64,000 bases of DNA. Origin: Hymenobacter jejuensis (GTDB taxonomy: Bacteria; Bacteroidota; Bacteroidia; Cytophagales; Hymenobacteraceae). The stretch covers positions 2,604,001 through 2,668,000 of the forward strand of contig NZ_CP040896.1 in assembly GCF_006337165.1 (NCBI RefSeq). The letters are read 5' to 3'. The first letter of the stretch is position 1. Each line of letters starts with the position of its first letter. Below the pieces are notes generated by a model. The model did not search any database and was not told the origin of the DNA. It worked only from the letters and a program-made list of their open reading frames with translations. Shown here one piece after another: positions 26,385 to 35,026 of this stretch. The position numbers were made by a program, and so were the translations under genes.

Positions 26385-28301
26385 ATGCGCGATCGCTACC
26401 TTAATTTGCTGAAACAGTGCCTTTTGTGGCTCCATCTTTCCGCAGCTTTTCCGCTGGCCGGCCTGTTGCCATTGACTGTGGCGGCACAAGGAACGCCAGC
26501 CATTCAGCGCGTGAACCCAACCAACTGGTGGGTGGGTATGAAGAAAAACAACGTGCAATTGCTCGTCTATGGTCCGGGCGCTGGTACGCTGAGTTATGCA
26601 GTGGCCTATCCGGGTGTGAAACTGGTGAAAGCCAGCACCGTTGAAAATCCCAACTACGCGTTTCTGGACCTTACCATTGCCGCGACGGCCAAACCCGGTA
26701 CGGTGCGCCTCGTGGGCAAAAAAGGCGGCCAAACCATCACGCGCAATTGGGAGCTAAAGGCCCGCGACACCTCGGTGAAGGCCCAGGGCGTGACGGATGC
26801 CGACTTTATCTACTTGGCGATGCCCGATCGGTTTGCCAACGGTGACCCCAGCAACGACAAGTTTGCCGACATGGCCGACCCTAGCTCCGACCGCGCTAAT
26901 CCCTTCCTGCGCCACGGCGGCGACCTGATTGGGGCGGTGCAGCGCATTGGCTACCTGAAAGACCTCGGGGTGACGGCGGTGTGGTTTACGCCCGTCATCG
27001 AAAACAACCAGCCCTTGACCGACGAAGGCGGCGCCAAGCGAGCTTCGTACCACGGCTATGGCTTCACCGATCATTATAATGTAGACCGCCGTTTGGGCGG
27101 CAACGAGGCGTACAAAGCCTACGTGAAGCAGGCGCACGCGGCCGGCCTGAAGGTGGTGCAAGATGCTGTATATAACCACGTTGGCAACAACCACTGGTTT
27201 ATCAAGGACCTGCCCATGAAAAGCTGGCTGCACCAGTGGCCCACCTACACCAACACCACCTACCGCTACCAGCCCATCACCGATCCGCACGCCGCCCCCA
27301 GCGACCGCAAGGTGACGCTTGATGGCTGGTTTGTGCCTTTTCTGCCCGACCTGAACCAGCAGAACCCCTATGTGGCCAACTTCCTGATTCAGCACGCCAT
27401 CTGGTCGGTGGAGACGTTCGGCATCGACGCCTGGCGCATCGATACGTATCTGTATAACGATCAACCGTTTATGAATCGGTGCAACCAAGCCTTGCTCACC
27501 GAGTATCCGCGCATCCACATCTTCGGCGAGTCGTCGGTGAATAACGTGATTGACCAAGCATATTACGTTCGCAACAACATCAACTTTCCCTTCAAGTCCA
27601 ACCAGCCGGGCGGCCTCGATTTTGTGTTGGAAAGCGCCCTTTTGGATGGGTTGAAGCAGCCCGTAAGCTACGATGGCGGGGTGCAGCGCGTCTACCAAAC
27701 GTTAGCGCAAGACGCTGTGTATCAAGATCCTGATAAGATGGTCACGTTTGTCGATAACCACGACCACGACCGCTACCTCTCCGTGATTGGCGAAGACATC
27801 GCCAAGTACAAGATGGGCCTAATCTGGCTGCTGACGACCCGCGGCATTCCGTCGATGTACTACGGCACGGAAATCTTGATGAAGAACTTCAAAAACCCTT
27901 CCGATGCCGAAGTGCGCCGCGACTTCCCCGGCGGCTGGCCCGACGACAAGGAAAACAAATTTACGGCCGCCGGCCGCAACGCCGCCGAAAACGACGCCTT
28001 CCAATTTGTGCGCACGCTGGCTACCTACCGCCGCGACCATGCGGTGCTGCACTCCGGCAAACTCATGCAATACCTGCCGCAAGATGGCCTGTACGTCTAT
28101 TTTCGCTACACCCCCAACGGCACCGTGATGGTTGCCACCAACTCAACCGACAAGCCGGCTTCGCTGCCCACCGCCCGCTTTGCCGAGCGCACCGCCGGCT
28201 TTACCAAAGCCCGAAATGTGCTTACCAACGAAGCGCTAAACGATATTTCCACGATTTCGCTCCCCGCCAAGGCAGCTGTTGTGCTGGAGTTGCTCCGGTA
28301 A
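26385..28301 (+). CDS. Secreted GH13 neopullulanase/cyclomaltodextrinase-type amylase
   Basis: The product has 638 residues with a signal peptide ending in TVAAQG. An N-terminal cyclomaltodextrinase-type Ig domain (VNPTNWWVGMK, about 40-140) precedes the catalytic barrel. The GH13 catalytic triad is visible: nucleophile Asp353 in DAWRIDTYLY, acid/base Glu382 in IFGESSV and Asp457 in FVDNHDHDR. It should cut alpha-1,4 glucans or cyclodextrins in the periplasm, like SusA. No SusB-G genes are adjacent. The ATG at 26385 is chosen for the signal. Its stop directly abuts a subtilase remnant. A short alternative start at 26352 adds nothing useful. Confidence 0.93.
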   Translation: MRDRYLNLLKQCLLWLHLSAAFPLAGLLPLTVAAQGTPAIQRVNPTNWWVGMKKNNVQLLVYGPGAGTLSYAVAYPGVKLVKASTVENPNYAFLDLTIAATAKPGTVRLVGKKGGQTITRNWELKARDTSVKAQGVTDADFIYLAMPDRFANGDPSNDKFADMADPSSDRANPFLRHGGDLIGAVQRIGYLKDLGVTAVWFTPVIENNQPLTDEGGAKRASYHGYGFTDHYNVDRRLGGNEAYKAYVKQAHAAGLKVVQDAVYNHVGNNHWFIKDLPMKSWLHQWPTYTNTTYRYQPITDPHAAPSDRKVTLDGWFVPFLPDLNQQNPYVANFLIQHAIWSVETFGIDAWRIDTYLYNDQPFMNRCNQALLTEYPRIHIFGESSVNNVIDQAYYVRNNINFPFKSNQPGGLDFVLESALLDGLKQPVSYDGGVQRVYQTLAQDAVYQDPDKMVTFVDNHDHDRYLSVIGEDIAKYKMGLIWLLTTRGIPSMYYGTEILMKNFKNPSDAEVRRDFPGGWPDDKENKFTAAGRNAAENDAFQFVRTLATYRRDHAVLHSGKLMQYLPQDGLYVYFRYTPNGTVMVATNSTDKPASLPTARFAERTAGFTKARNVLTNEALNDISTISLPAKAAVVLELLR

Positions 28302-28584
28302 GGCAGGCGTGGGCAGCTTCTCGAACTACGGCGCCACGACCGTCGATTTGGGCGCTCCGGGTCAGGCTATCTGGTCGAGCACGGCTTACAACATCTATGA
28401 GTCGTACAGCGGCACTTCGACGGCTACGCCGCACGTAACGGGTGCCTTAGCGTTGTACGCGGCTTCTCACCCCGGTCCGGATGCTGCCACCATCAAAGCT
28501 GCTATCCTGAACAGCGTAACACCAACTACCTCACTGGCAGGCAAATGCAGCACGGGTGGTCGTCTGAACGTGAGTGGTTTCTAA
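28302..28584 (+). pseudogene. 5'-truncated subtilisin-like serine peptidase (S8) remnant
   Basis: About 94 codons encode only the C-terminal end of an S8 peptidase. SFSNYGATTVDLGAPG leads into SYSGTSTATPHVTGALALYA, which holds the catalytic Ser of the GTSxATPHV motif. The Asp and His regions of the triad, the signal peptide and the propeptide are all missing. The frame runs to a normal stop (GRLNVSGF). The remnant begins within a few bases of the amylase stop, in another frame. Loss of the 5' part by a recombination junction placed here is the simplest reading. A Rho-independent terminator follows. Confidence 0.82.
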
Positions 28585-28629
28585 CTGCTTTCGGGTAAGG
28601 AAAGGCTTTCCAGCCAACTGTACTTCAAC

Positions 28630-28665
28630 AAAAAAAGCCTCGCCAATTCGGCGGGGCTTTTTTGT
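28630..28665 (+). terminator. Intrinsic terminator after subtilase remnant
   Basis: AAAAAAGCCTCGCC and GGCGGGGCTTTTTT pair with one wobble around a 5-base loop, with a T run after. It probably terminated the former peptidase gene and now serves the amylase. Confidence 0.85.
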
Positions 28666-28702
28666 TAAGAATTCATTTTGGAGCAGGAAAACGGAGCAAC
28701 TG

Positions 28703-29239
28703 TTACGCGCGAACAGGGGCGTAAATGAGTCCAACTACGCCTTTGTCAAGTGGCTTACTGTCAAGAAGTTGCAAAGTAGCCTGAACACCTTCCTGAAACA
28801 GCCGCTTGCCGCTGCCCAGCACCAGCGGATACACCATGAGGTGGTATTCGTCGATGAGGTCGTGCTGCATGAGGGTGCGGATAAGCTCGCCGCTGCCGTA
28901 TATCAGCAGGTTTTGGTCGGGTTGCTGCTTCAGGCGCGCTACTTCTTCCGGGATGTTTTGCTTGATCAGGCTAGCGTTCCATTCGGCGGTATCCAGGGTA
29001 GTGGAGGCTACGAATTTGGGCAGGCTGTTCATGCGGTCGGCACCAGGCTGGCCTTCCATCTTAGGCCATGCAGCAGCAAACCCTTGGTAGGTCACCCGGC
29101 CCAGCAGCAGCGCGTCGCACCCGTACATCAGATCAGACTGAAACTTGGCGATACTGTCGTTCCAGTAAGGGGCGGTCCAGGCGGGGTTTTCCATGACGCC
29201 ATCCAGCGATAGGTACATGGCAACGGTTATTTTTCCCAC
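28703..29239 (-). CDS. Dihydrofolate reductase-like (RibD C-terminal) protein
   Basis: The 178-residue product has the DHFR/RibD-C fold of the YyaP/YwjB type: ITVAMYLSLDGVMENPAW at the start, LLLGRVTYQGFAAAWP near 48, KFVASTTL near 78, LLIYGSGELIRTLMQHDLIDE near 112-132 and YPLVLGSGKRLF. It probably binds NADPH, and the physiological substrate is unknown. The frame starts with GTG at 29239. An internal ATG at residue 8 would cut into the first beta strand, so GTG is preferred. Confidence 0.88.
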   Translation of the reverse strand: MGKITVAMYLSLDGVMENPAWTAPYWNDSIAKFQSDLMYGCDALLLGRVTYQGFAAAWPKMEGQPGADRMNSLPKFVASTTLDTAEWNASLIKQNIPEEVARLKQQPDQNLLIYGSGELIRTLMQHDLIDEYHLMVYPLVLGSGKRLFQEGVQATLQLLDSKPLDKGVVGLIYAPVRA

Positions 29240-29295
29240 GATGCTTGTCTGATTACAATACGGCTAGCATAGCAAATCCCTGGTACAGACGAAAT

Positions 29296-29754
29296 TTAGT
29301 GAGCAGCAACCGCGTGATTATCTGTTGATTGCGTGGCGGGCTCTTTGTCGTAGTTGAGCATCCAACTCATACCGTAGCGGTCGGTAAACATGCCGAACGT
29401 CGCGCCCCAGAAGGTGTCGGCCAAGGCCATGGTTACGGTGCCACCTTCGGAAAGCTTGGCAAACAACGTTGCAATTTCCTCCGCGCTGGGGCAATCGAGG
29501 CTCAGGGAAACGGAATTGCCGTTGGTGACCTTTCCCATGCCAGAATCCGAAGCCATCAGCACGAGGTCGCCGCTCTTCAGGATGGCATGCATGACGCCCT
29601 GCTGTGCTTCGGCGGGTATCTGGTCGGCCACTGCTGGCGTGTCGGCAAACGACTGGATCTGCAAATCACCGCCCAGGCAGTCGCGGTAGAACGCCATGGC
29701 TTCCCGGCAGTTGCCGTTGAACGTCAGGTAGGGGATGAGTTGGAGGGTTTTCAT
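29296..29754 (-). CDS. PhnB-like VOC family protein
   Basis: The 152-residue product is a small cytoplasmic glyoxalase/bleomycin-resistance-fold protein of the PhnB/YjdN type. It shows PYLTFNGNCREAMAFY near residue 9, LGGDLQIQSF, MHAILKSGDLVLMASD near 54, and the ending FWGATFGMFTDRYGMSWMLNY. Such proteins have a metal-binding betaalphabeta fold but often lack known activity. It is preceded by the DHFR-like gene on the same strand at 57 bases, so the order of transcription would be this gene first. Function is not assigned. Confidence 0.9.
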   Translation of the reverse strand: MKTLQLIPYLTFNGNCREAMAFYRDCLGGDLQIQSFADTPAVADQIPAEAQQGVMHAILKSGDLVLMASDSGMGKVTNGNSVSLSLDCPSAEEIATLFAKLSEGGTVTMALADTFWGATFGMFTDRYGMSWMLNYDKEPATQSTDNHAVAAH

Positions 29755-29934
29755 GGTATTGAAGTATAAAAGGTGAAAAATTGCCCGTAAGCAGTGCAGA
29801 CTTTGTGCTAATAAAATTAGTTAAAAGTTGCTATATTTCAAACTGTATATCCAATTATATTAGTAGTTATTTTTCGTGATGTTCCTTTCTGCATTCGACA
29901 GGAGGAACCCGCTTCGAGGGCTTGCCGAACGCGG

Positions 29935-30483
29935 CTAGGGTAGCACCTGCACCTGCGACTTGTCATAGAGTTGTATCCAATCGCGGCGCAGGATGGCGTA
30001 GAGGTATTCGTCTTCAAACTCACCGCGTTCGTTGATGCCGGATTCGCGCATGATGCCCTCAAACTGGAAGCCCCGCGTTTTTTCAATAGAGCGTTTCGAC
30101 GATAGGTTGGATACCCGGTGTCCGGTTGCTATTCGGTTCAGGCCCAACAGCTCGAACGCCAGATAAAACAGGTGCGGTTTGCTGCGCGGCGTCACGCCCC
30201 GGCCGCGCATGTGCTTAAAAATATCAGCTCCCGTCGAGGCGTATTGTTCCTCCCAGCTGTCCACCGTCAGCACCGTCATGCCGGCCAGCTCCGGGCCCAG
30301 CATGGAATAGAAGCCAAAGTTGGTGCGCCGGCCTTGCTCGTAGCGGGGCAAGTAGTTGCGGAACAGTTCCTCCAGCATTTCCCGCGAATCGGGGTGGCCT
30401 TGAAACAGCTCGTACACCTCGGCCAGATTGTCCTCATTGATGAGATGCAGCGTGATGGAGTCGGAATAGAGTGCTTTAAACAT
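29935..30483 (-). CDS. GNAT N-acetyltransferase (RimJ-like)
   Basis: The 182-residue product fits the GNAT fold of the RimJ/RimL type. It has the LHLINEDNLAEVYELF opening, the GFYSMLG strand, a divergent acetyl-CoA loop (HMRGRGVTPRS), and the typical ALNRI-like ending GLNRIATGHRVSNLSSKRSIEKTRGFQFEG split over residues 118-147. It would acetylate an amine, protein N-terminus or small molecule. It is a single gene. A dispersed palindrome lies directly upstream of its ATG. Confidence 0.85.
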   Translation of the reverse strand: MFKALYSDSITLHLINEDNLAEVYELFQGHPDSREMLEELFRNYLPRYEQGRRTNFGFYSMLGPELAGMTVLTVDSWEEQYASTGADIFKHMRGRGVTPRSKPHLFYLAFELLGLNRIATGHRVSNLSSKRSIEKTRGFQFEGIMRESGINERGEFEDEYLYAILRRDWIQLYDKSQVQVLP

Positions 30484-30490
30484 ATGATGT

Positions 30491-30517
30491 ATAATATCTT
30501 GATAGTCAAATTATTAC
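30491..30517. repeat. Dispersed AT-rich palindrome copy (good match)
   Basis: ATAATATCTTGATAGTCAAA followed by TTATTACTG. The core TTGATAGTCAA lies 8-25 bases upstream of the GNAT ATG. Confidence 0.6.
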
Positions 30518-30670
30518 TGTCGGGTAATATATCGCTTTCCGGGCAGGTGGCAAAGCTTGCGCGCCGCAAAATGATGCCTGACCGCCTACTAAGTAAGCCG
30601 CTCCCTAGCTCAGAAAATACAGGTAGTAAATGCCGTACTATTTCGCTATATTCATATATGTTTTTCGGGC

Positions 30671-30697
30671 ATAATCAATTGATAATCAATGACTTAT
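30671..30697. repeat. Dispersed AT-rich palindrome copy (good match)
   Basis: ATAATCAATTGATAATCAAT, with overlapping palindromes ATCAATTGAT and TTGATAATCAA. It lies directly before the start of the TPR protein gene. Confidence 0.65.
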
Positions 30698-30700
30698 ATT

Positions 30701-31489
30701 ATGGAAAACAACACAGAAAAAACAGCCGAAAAATCCATCACTGGGTATGCGATGTTTCGGCGAGCCCTATTGGCAGCGGTCCTGCTGATTTTGCCTGCCT
30801 CCCTAACAATGGCCCAAACCAATGAGGATGAGGTCCTTAAATCGGTTATTCGCAACGAAACCAGTGCTTATTTCAAGCGCGATGCGAAAGCTTGGCAGGC
30901 CACCTGGCTTCAGGAGCCAAAGGCAACCCGCACAATCATCGGCAACGGCCGTTATTTCACCGTAACGGGCGGCGACAAGATCAGGGACGACATACTGAAA
31001 GACATCAAGGACAACCCCAAAAACATTCCGGTGCAGGTAACTTCCCGCAACTTCCTGATCTCCAACGACGGCAACATGGCGTGGGTCGAGTACGACCAGA
31101 CGCTGATGCTGCCCACGCTCGACCCCAAATACAAGTCGGAGACCAGGGAGCAACGCTTGCTGCTGAAGCGCGGCAATCAATGGAAAATTGCCACCCAGAT
31201 CACAACGGACAAGAGCCTTGGCGGCTCCGACCCGAAAGCCATTGAGGCCAGCCTGAGCTCCGTGGGGTACCGGCTGATGGCGGCCAAGCGCATGAAGGAA
31301 GCGATCGACGTTTTTAAAATGAACGCCTCGCTCAATCCGCAGTCCGCCGACGCCTTCGACAGCCTAGCCGAAGCCTACATGAAAGCCGGCAACAAGACGC
31401 TGGCCGTGCAGAACTATGAAAGATCGCTCCGCATCAACCCCGCCAGCGAAAGCGGCAAAGAAGCCTTGGCTAAGCTCAAGCAGAAGTAA
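30701..31489 (+). CDS. Secreted or membrane-anchored SnoaL-like plus TPR protein
   Basis: The 262-residue product has an N-terminal hydrophobic export segment (residues 24-40, ending SLTMAQ). A SnoaL/DUF4440-like domain spans 45-175 (TSAYFKRDAKAWQATWLQEP, then WKIATQI). Two TPR-like helix pairs end the protein (AKRMKEAIDVFKMNASLNPQS and AGNKTLAVQNYERSLRINP). The TPRs suggest a protein-binding role in the periplasm. The ATG at 30701 is used; a later ATG at 30752 would give a shorter signal. It is a single gene between GNAT and a His-rich lipoprotein. Confidence 0.82.
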   Translation: MENNTEKTAEKSITGYAMFRRALLAAVLLILPASLTMAQTNEDEVLKSVIRNETSAYFKRDAKAWQATWLQEPKATRTIIGNGRYFTVTGGDKIRDDILKDIKDNPKNIPVQVTSRNFLISNDGNMAWVEYDQTLMLPTLDPKYKSETREQRLLLKRGNQWKIATQITTDKSLGGSDPKAIEASLSSVGYRLMAAKRMKEAIDVFKMNASLNPQSADAFDSLAEAYMKAGNKTLAVQNYERSLRINPASESGKEALAKLKQK

Positions 31490-31527
31490 GCGGGAATGCC
31501 GGTTATAACTATTTAGTATATAAGTAG

Positions 31528-31755
31528 TTAGCGGTCGTGATGGCGATACCGATCGTGGTGGTCGTCATCGCCGCGGGTTCTGCCAGTATGAGCCCATCTC
31601 CCGTCGCGGTCGTGGTGCCGGTGGCGACCGTTGTAGCCGTAGGTGCGATGATGGCCGCGGTTTCCGTACCCATAGCCCCGGTCGCGGGACACGCCGAAGC
31701 AGTTGGCAAGCAGGAAACACATTGCGATAAACAAAAATAAGCGGGTGGTTTTCAT
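31528..31755 (-). CDS. Small His/Arg/Asp/Gly-rich lipoprotein
   Basis: The 75-residue product starts with a lipoprotein signal (MKTTRLFLF to LLANC, Cys20). The mature 55 residues are nearly all His, Arg, Asp, Gly and Tyr, with pairs like RHHDRD, GDDDHHDRY and YRHHDR. Such composition is typical of metal- or polyanion-binding surface tails, but no fold is recognised. I chose the start at 31755 because the signal begins there. It is convergent with the TPR protein gene. Whether it is translated is not proven, but the signal peptide supports a real gene. Confidence 0.6.
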   Translation of the reverse strand: MKTTRLFLFIAMCFLLANCFGVSRDRGYGYGNRGHHRTYGYNGRHRHHDRDGRWAHTGRTRGDDDHHDRYRHHDR

Positions 31756-32261
31756 AACGCCGAAATGTGTGGAATGCGTTGACGGATAAGGTATTATATC
31801 GCTAAACACTTGCGCAAACGGCGTGGTGCACAGCAAGCCGTTTTATTTTGTGACCCGTGGTCGGGCAGCGCGTTTTTGAAAATCCGGCGAGGTAGCAGGC
31901 AGTCCTCGGGCCGAAATACTTCGGGCCGAGGCGTGGTTTATTGACCGCAATGTGCTAACTTATATTAGTCTATCTCTATATGCGCGCCCACAGCCCGCTA
32001 TGGCCCGATTGCGCAGCAGCGGAGGCTGCCGGAAATAGACGTGGTCCGCTTTCGTTACCGGTCAATTCCGGTTTTCGCCCGAGGTAGTACTGTCCCGCCG
32101 CGACCTGATTTGATTTTCATTCTGAAATACCGCCCACCAGAACCGGGGAAGCCCCCGGTGGAGCAATTCCTTTCATTCTGACCAAGCCTGTTGCCAAGGC
32201 CCGGAAGCGCGGGCCGGCGACGGCTGCCTGCTGCATTTCCTTTTTCACCTAAGAATGCGCC
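31756..32261. other. Intergenic stretch upstream of FAD oxidoreductase
   Basis: This 506-base gap has no supported gene. It holds two GC-rich hairpins, at 31903-31931 (CCTCGG...CCGAGG with one internal mismatch) and 32139-32160 (ACCGGGG/CCCCCGGT). Their function is unclear. Confidence 0.45.
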
Positions 32262-33659
32262 ATGTTAACAGAAGAACTCATTGCGGAACCCCACCTGAAC
32301 CTGCGGGGCAAACTGATTCGGCGCCGCGATGCGGACTATGATACGGCCCGCAAGGTCTACAACGGCATGATCGACAAATACCCCGATCTGATTGCCCGCT
32401 GCGCCGACGTAGCCGACGTCATTGAAGCCGTGAATTTTGCCCGCGAATACGACGTGCTCGTGGCTGTGCGGGGCGGGGGGCACAGCGGCGCCGGCCTCGG
32501 CATGTGCGACAAGGGGCTGGTAATTGACCTGAGCATGATGAAAGGCATCCACGTCGACCCTGTGGAGCGCACAGCTTTGATAGACGGCGGCTGCACCCTC
32601 GGCGACGTTGACCATGCCACGCACGCGTTTGGGCTGGCCCTGCCCAGCGGCATCATCTCGACTACGGGCGTGGGCGGCATTACGCTGGGCGGCGGCTTGG
32701 GCCACCTCACGCGCCAGTGCGGCCTCACCATCGACAACCTGCTGGAAGCCGACGTGGTGCTGGCCGACGGCCGCTTTGTAAAAGCCTCATCTTCGCAAAA
32801 CCCCGATCTGTTTTGGGCGCTGCGCGGGGGCGGGGGCAATTTTGGGGTGGTTACGTCCTTCCTATTCCGCCTGCACCCCATCAACAACGTGTACGCCGGC
32901 CCGATGCTCTGGCACGTGAGCGAAACCAAAGCGATGATGCAATGGTATCGCGAATTCATCAAGAGTGCCCCGGAAACGATCAACGGGTTCTTTGCCTTCC
33001 TGTCGGTGCCGCCTGGCGCGCCGTTCCCCGAAGACCTGTGGAACAAAATCATGTGCGGCGTGGTGTGGTGCTACACTGGCCCCATGGAGCAGGCCGAAAA
33101 AGTATTCGAACCCATCCGGGCCGTCCGCAAGCCGGCTCTGGATTTTGTCGGGCCGCTGCCGCTGCCGGCGTTGCAGAGCATGTTTGATGGGGTGTATCCG
33201 CCCGGCCATCAATGGTATTGGAAAGCCGATTTCGTCAACGAACTCAGCGATGAAGCCATCGACATCCACATCAAGTATGGCACTAGCTTGCCAACGCCGC
33301 TTTCGAGCATGCACCTCTACCCGATCAACGGCGCGGCTTCGCGCATGGGCAAGAACGACACCGCCTGGAACTACCGCCATTCGACGTGGTCGATGGTGAT
33401 TGTGGGCGTCGACCCTGACCCGGCTAACAAGGGACTCATAACCGACTGGGCCAAAGCCTATTGGAATGCCCTGCATCCGTACTCGGCGGGTGGGGCCTAC
33501 ATCAATTTTATGATGGAAGAAGGCGAAGACCGCATCAAGGCCACGTACGGCGAAAACTACGATCGGCTGGTCGCCGTCAAAAACAAATACGATCCCGAAA
33601 ACCTGTTTCGCATCAACCAAAACATCCGGCCCAGCAAACAGGGACACGTCTTTACCTAA
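32262..33659 (+). CDS. Berberine-bridge-type FAD-linked oxidoreductase
   Basis: The 465-residue product has a PP-type FAD domain (about 45-215) with AVRGGGHSGAGLG, where His74 is the expected covalent FAD ligand. It continues with STTGVGGITLGGGLGHLTR and SSQNPDLFWALRGGGGNFGVV. The C-terminus carries the BBE segment (NYDRLVAVKNKYDPENLFRINQNI). The Cys that adds a second flavin bond in plant BBE enzymes is replaced by Thr at the equivalent site, so single covalent linkage is expected. It oxidises an alcohol or sugar-like substrate. No signal peptide is present. It is a single gene. Confidence 0.92.
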   Translation: MLTEELIAEPHLNLRGKLIRRRDADYDTARKVYNGMIDKYPDLIARCADVADVIEAVNFAREYDVLVAVRGGGHSGAGLGMCDKGLVIDLSMMKGIHVDPVERTALIDGGCTLGDVDHATHAFGLALPSGIISTTGVGGITLGGGLGHLTRQCGLTIDNLLEADVVLADGRFVKASSSQNPDLFWALRGGGGNFGVVTSFLFRLHPINNVYAGPMLWHVSETKAMMQWYREFIKSAPETINGFFAFLSVPPGAPFPEDLWNKIMCGVVWCYTGPMEQAEKVFEPIRAVRKPALDFVGPLPLPALQSMFDGVYPPGHQWYWKADFVNELSDEAIDIHIKYGTSLPTPLSSMHLYPINGAASRMGKNDTAWNYRHSTWSMVIVGVDPDPANKGLITDWAKAYWNALHPYSAGGAYINFMMEEGEDRIKATYGENYDRLVAVKNKYDPENLFRINQNIRPSKQGHVFT

Positions 33660-33702
33660 TGGGTAAGTGTCATATTATGAGATACTTATAGTGTGCGCCC
33701 GA

Positions 33703-33738
33703 AAGGCCGTCTGTTTCCGCTGGGGCAGGCGGCTTTTC
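33703..33738 (+). terminator. Intrinsic terminator of FAD oxidoreductase
   Basis: GCCGTCTG and CAGGCGGC form an 8-bp stem with one G-T pair, followed by four T. It lies about 45 bases after the stop. Confidence 0.65.
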
Positions 33739-33893
33739 GTTGGGGTGGGGCTGTGGTTTAGGGTTACCTCGCGGGGCCAACAACTAACGGCGGCTTGGCT
33801 GGTTGTTACCCTTACGCGTGAAGCAAGCGGCCTGATGCCGGCCCGTGCGCCGCGGACTGTCGCTGCTTTGCTCATCTCACAACCTCTATTCCT

Positions 33894-34913
33894 ATGAAGT
33901 ACAATCTGTTAGGCAATACCGGCCTGAAAGTATCGGAACTCTGCCTGGGCACCATGACTTTTGGCGGCAAAGGCTGGGCCGAAGCCATTGGCTCGCTGGC
34001 CCAGCCTGCCGTCGATGCGCTGGTAAAACGCTCCGTGGAAGCGGGCATCAACTTCATCGACACGGCCAACGTGTATTCGGAAGGCTTGTCGGAAGAAATG
34101 ACTGGCCAGGCCATTCGCAACCTGGGCTTGCAGCGCGACGACCTGATCGTAGCCACCAAAGTGCGCGGCAAAATGGGCGAAGGCCCCAACGATTCGGGCC
34201 TGACGCGCAAGCACATCATGCAGCAGGCCGAAGCCAGCCTGCGCCGCCTCGGCACCGACTACATCGATCTCTACCAAATCCACAGTTACGACCCGCTGAC
34301 GCCGCTGGAAGAAACCCTGCGCGCCCTCGACGACCTGGTGCGTAGCGGCAAGGTGCGCTACATCGGGGCCAGTAACATGGCCGCTTGGCAATTGATGAAG
34401 GCGCTGGCGTACTCGACCTACAATCACAAAGAGAAGTTTGTGTCGTTGCAGGCATACTATACCATTGCCGGTCGCGATTTGGAGCGCGAGCTGGGTCCCT
34501 TGCTGCTCGACCAAAAGCTGGGCCTGATGGTCTGGAGTCCGTTGGCGGGTGGCTTGCTGAGCGGCAAATACACCCGCGAACAGCACCAGGAGGAAGGTCG
34601 CCGCGGCCGCTTCGACTTCCCACCTGTCGATAAGGATCGCGCTTTCACCATTGTGGATAAGCTGCGCCCAATGGCCGAGGCAAAAGGCGCCACAGTGGCC
34701 CAGTTGGCGCTGGCTTGGTTGCTGCAACAGCCCGTCGTAAGCAGCGTCATCATCGGAGCCAACAAGCCCGAACAGCTGGAAGACAACCTAAAAGCCGTAG
34801 ACATCAGCTTCAGCGCCGAGGAGCTACAGCAACTCGACGAAGTAAGCAAGCTCGCCCCCGAGTACCCCGGCTGGATGCTGGACTTCACCGGCGGCGACCG
34901 CCGGGCTAATTAA
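33894..34913 (+). CDS. Aldo/keto reductase
   Basis: The 339-residue product is an aldo/keto reductase of the YajO/Tas type, distinct from the one at 3756. The tetrad is Asp56 and Tyr61 in FIDTANVYSEG, Lys89 in IVATKVRG and the His in YQIHSYDP. The SPLAGGLLSGKY and IGANKPEQLEDN segments hold the NADPH. The product probably reduces carbonyls. It is a single gene ending at a strong bidirectional terminator shared with mfd. Sequence alone does not give the substrate. Confidence 0.93.
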   Translation: MKYNLLGNTGLKVSELCLGTMTFGGKGWAEAIGSLAQPAVDALVKRSVEAGINFIDTANVYSEGLSEEMTGQAIRNLGLQRDDLIVATKVRGKMGEGPNDSGLTRKHIMQQAEASLRRLGTDYIDLYQIHSYDPLTPLEETLRALDDLVRSGKVRYIGASNMAAWQLMKALAYSTYNHKEKFVSLQAYYTIAGRDLERELGPLLLDQKLGLMVWSPLAGGLLSGKYTREQHQEEGRRGRFDFPPVDKDRAFTIVDKLRPMAEAKGATVAQLALAWLLQQPVVSSVIIGANKPEQLEDNLKAVDISFSAEELQQLDEVSKLAPEYPGWMLDFTGGDRRAN

Positions 34914-34961
34914 AGCCGGTAAGGCATTATATCCGCAGTGAGGATGTTAAAAACCAGAATG

Positions 34962-34999
34962 CAAAAGAGCCCCGTTTCCAAGGAAACGGGGCTCTTTTG
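34962..34999. terminator. Bidirectional intrinsic terminator
   Basis: CAAAAGAGCCCCGTTTCC and its exact reverse complement flank a 2-base loop, with A and T tracts on both sides. It separates the convergent aldo/keto reductase and mfd genes. Confidence 0.95.
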
Positions 35000-35000
35000 T

Positions 35001-35026
35001 AATTAATTGATTGTCAATTAATTATA
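35001..35026. repeat. Dispersed AT-rich palindrome copy overlapping mfd stop
   Basis: AATTAATTGATTGTCAATTA continues ATTATAC. The arms AATTAATTGA and TCAATTAATT are exact complements. It overlaps the TAA stop of mfd. Confidence 0.7.

Noticed and set aside
31903..31931. GC-rich hairpin considered as a small RNA or terminator
   Set aside because: There is no T run, no gene ends nearby in the right direction, and one internal mismatch breaks the stem.
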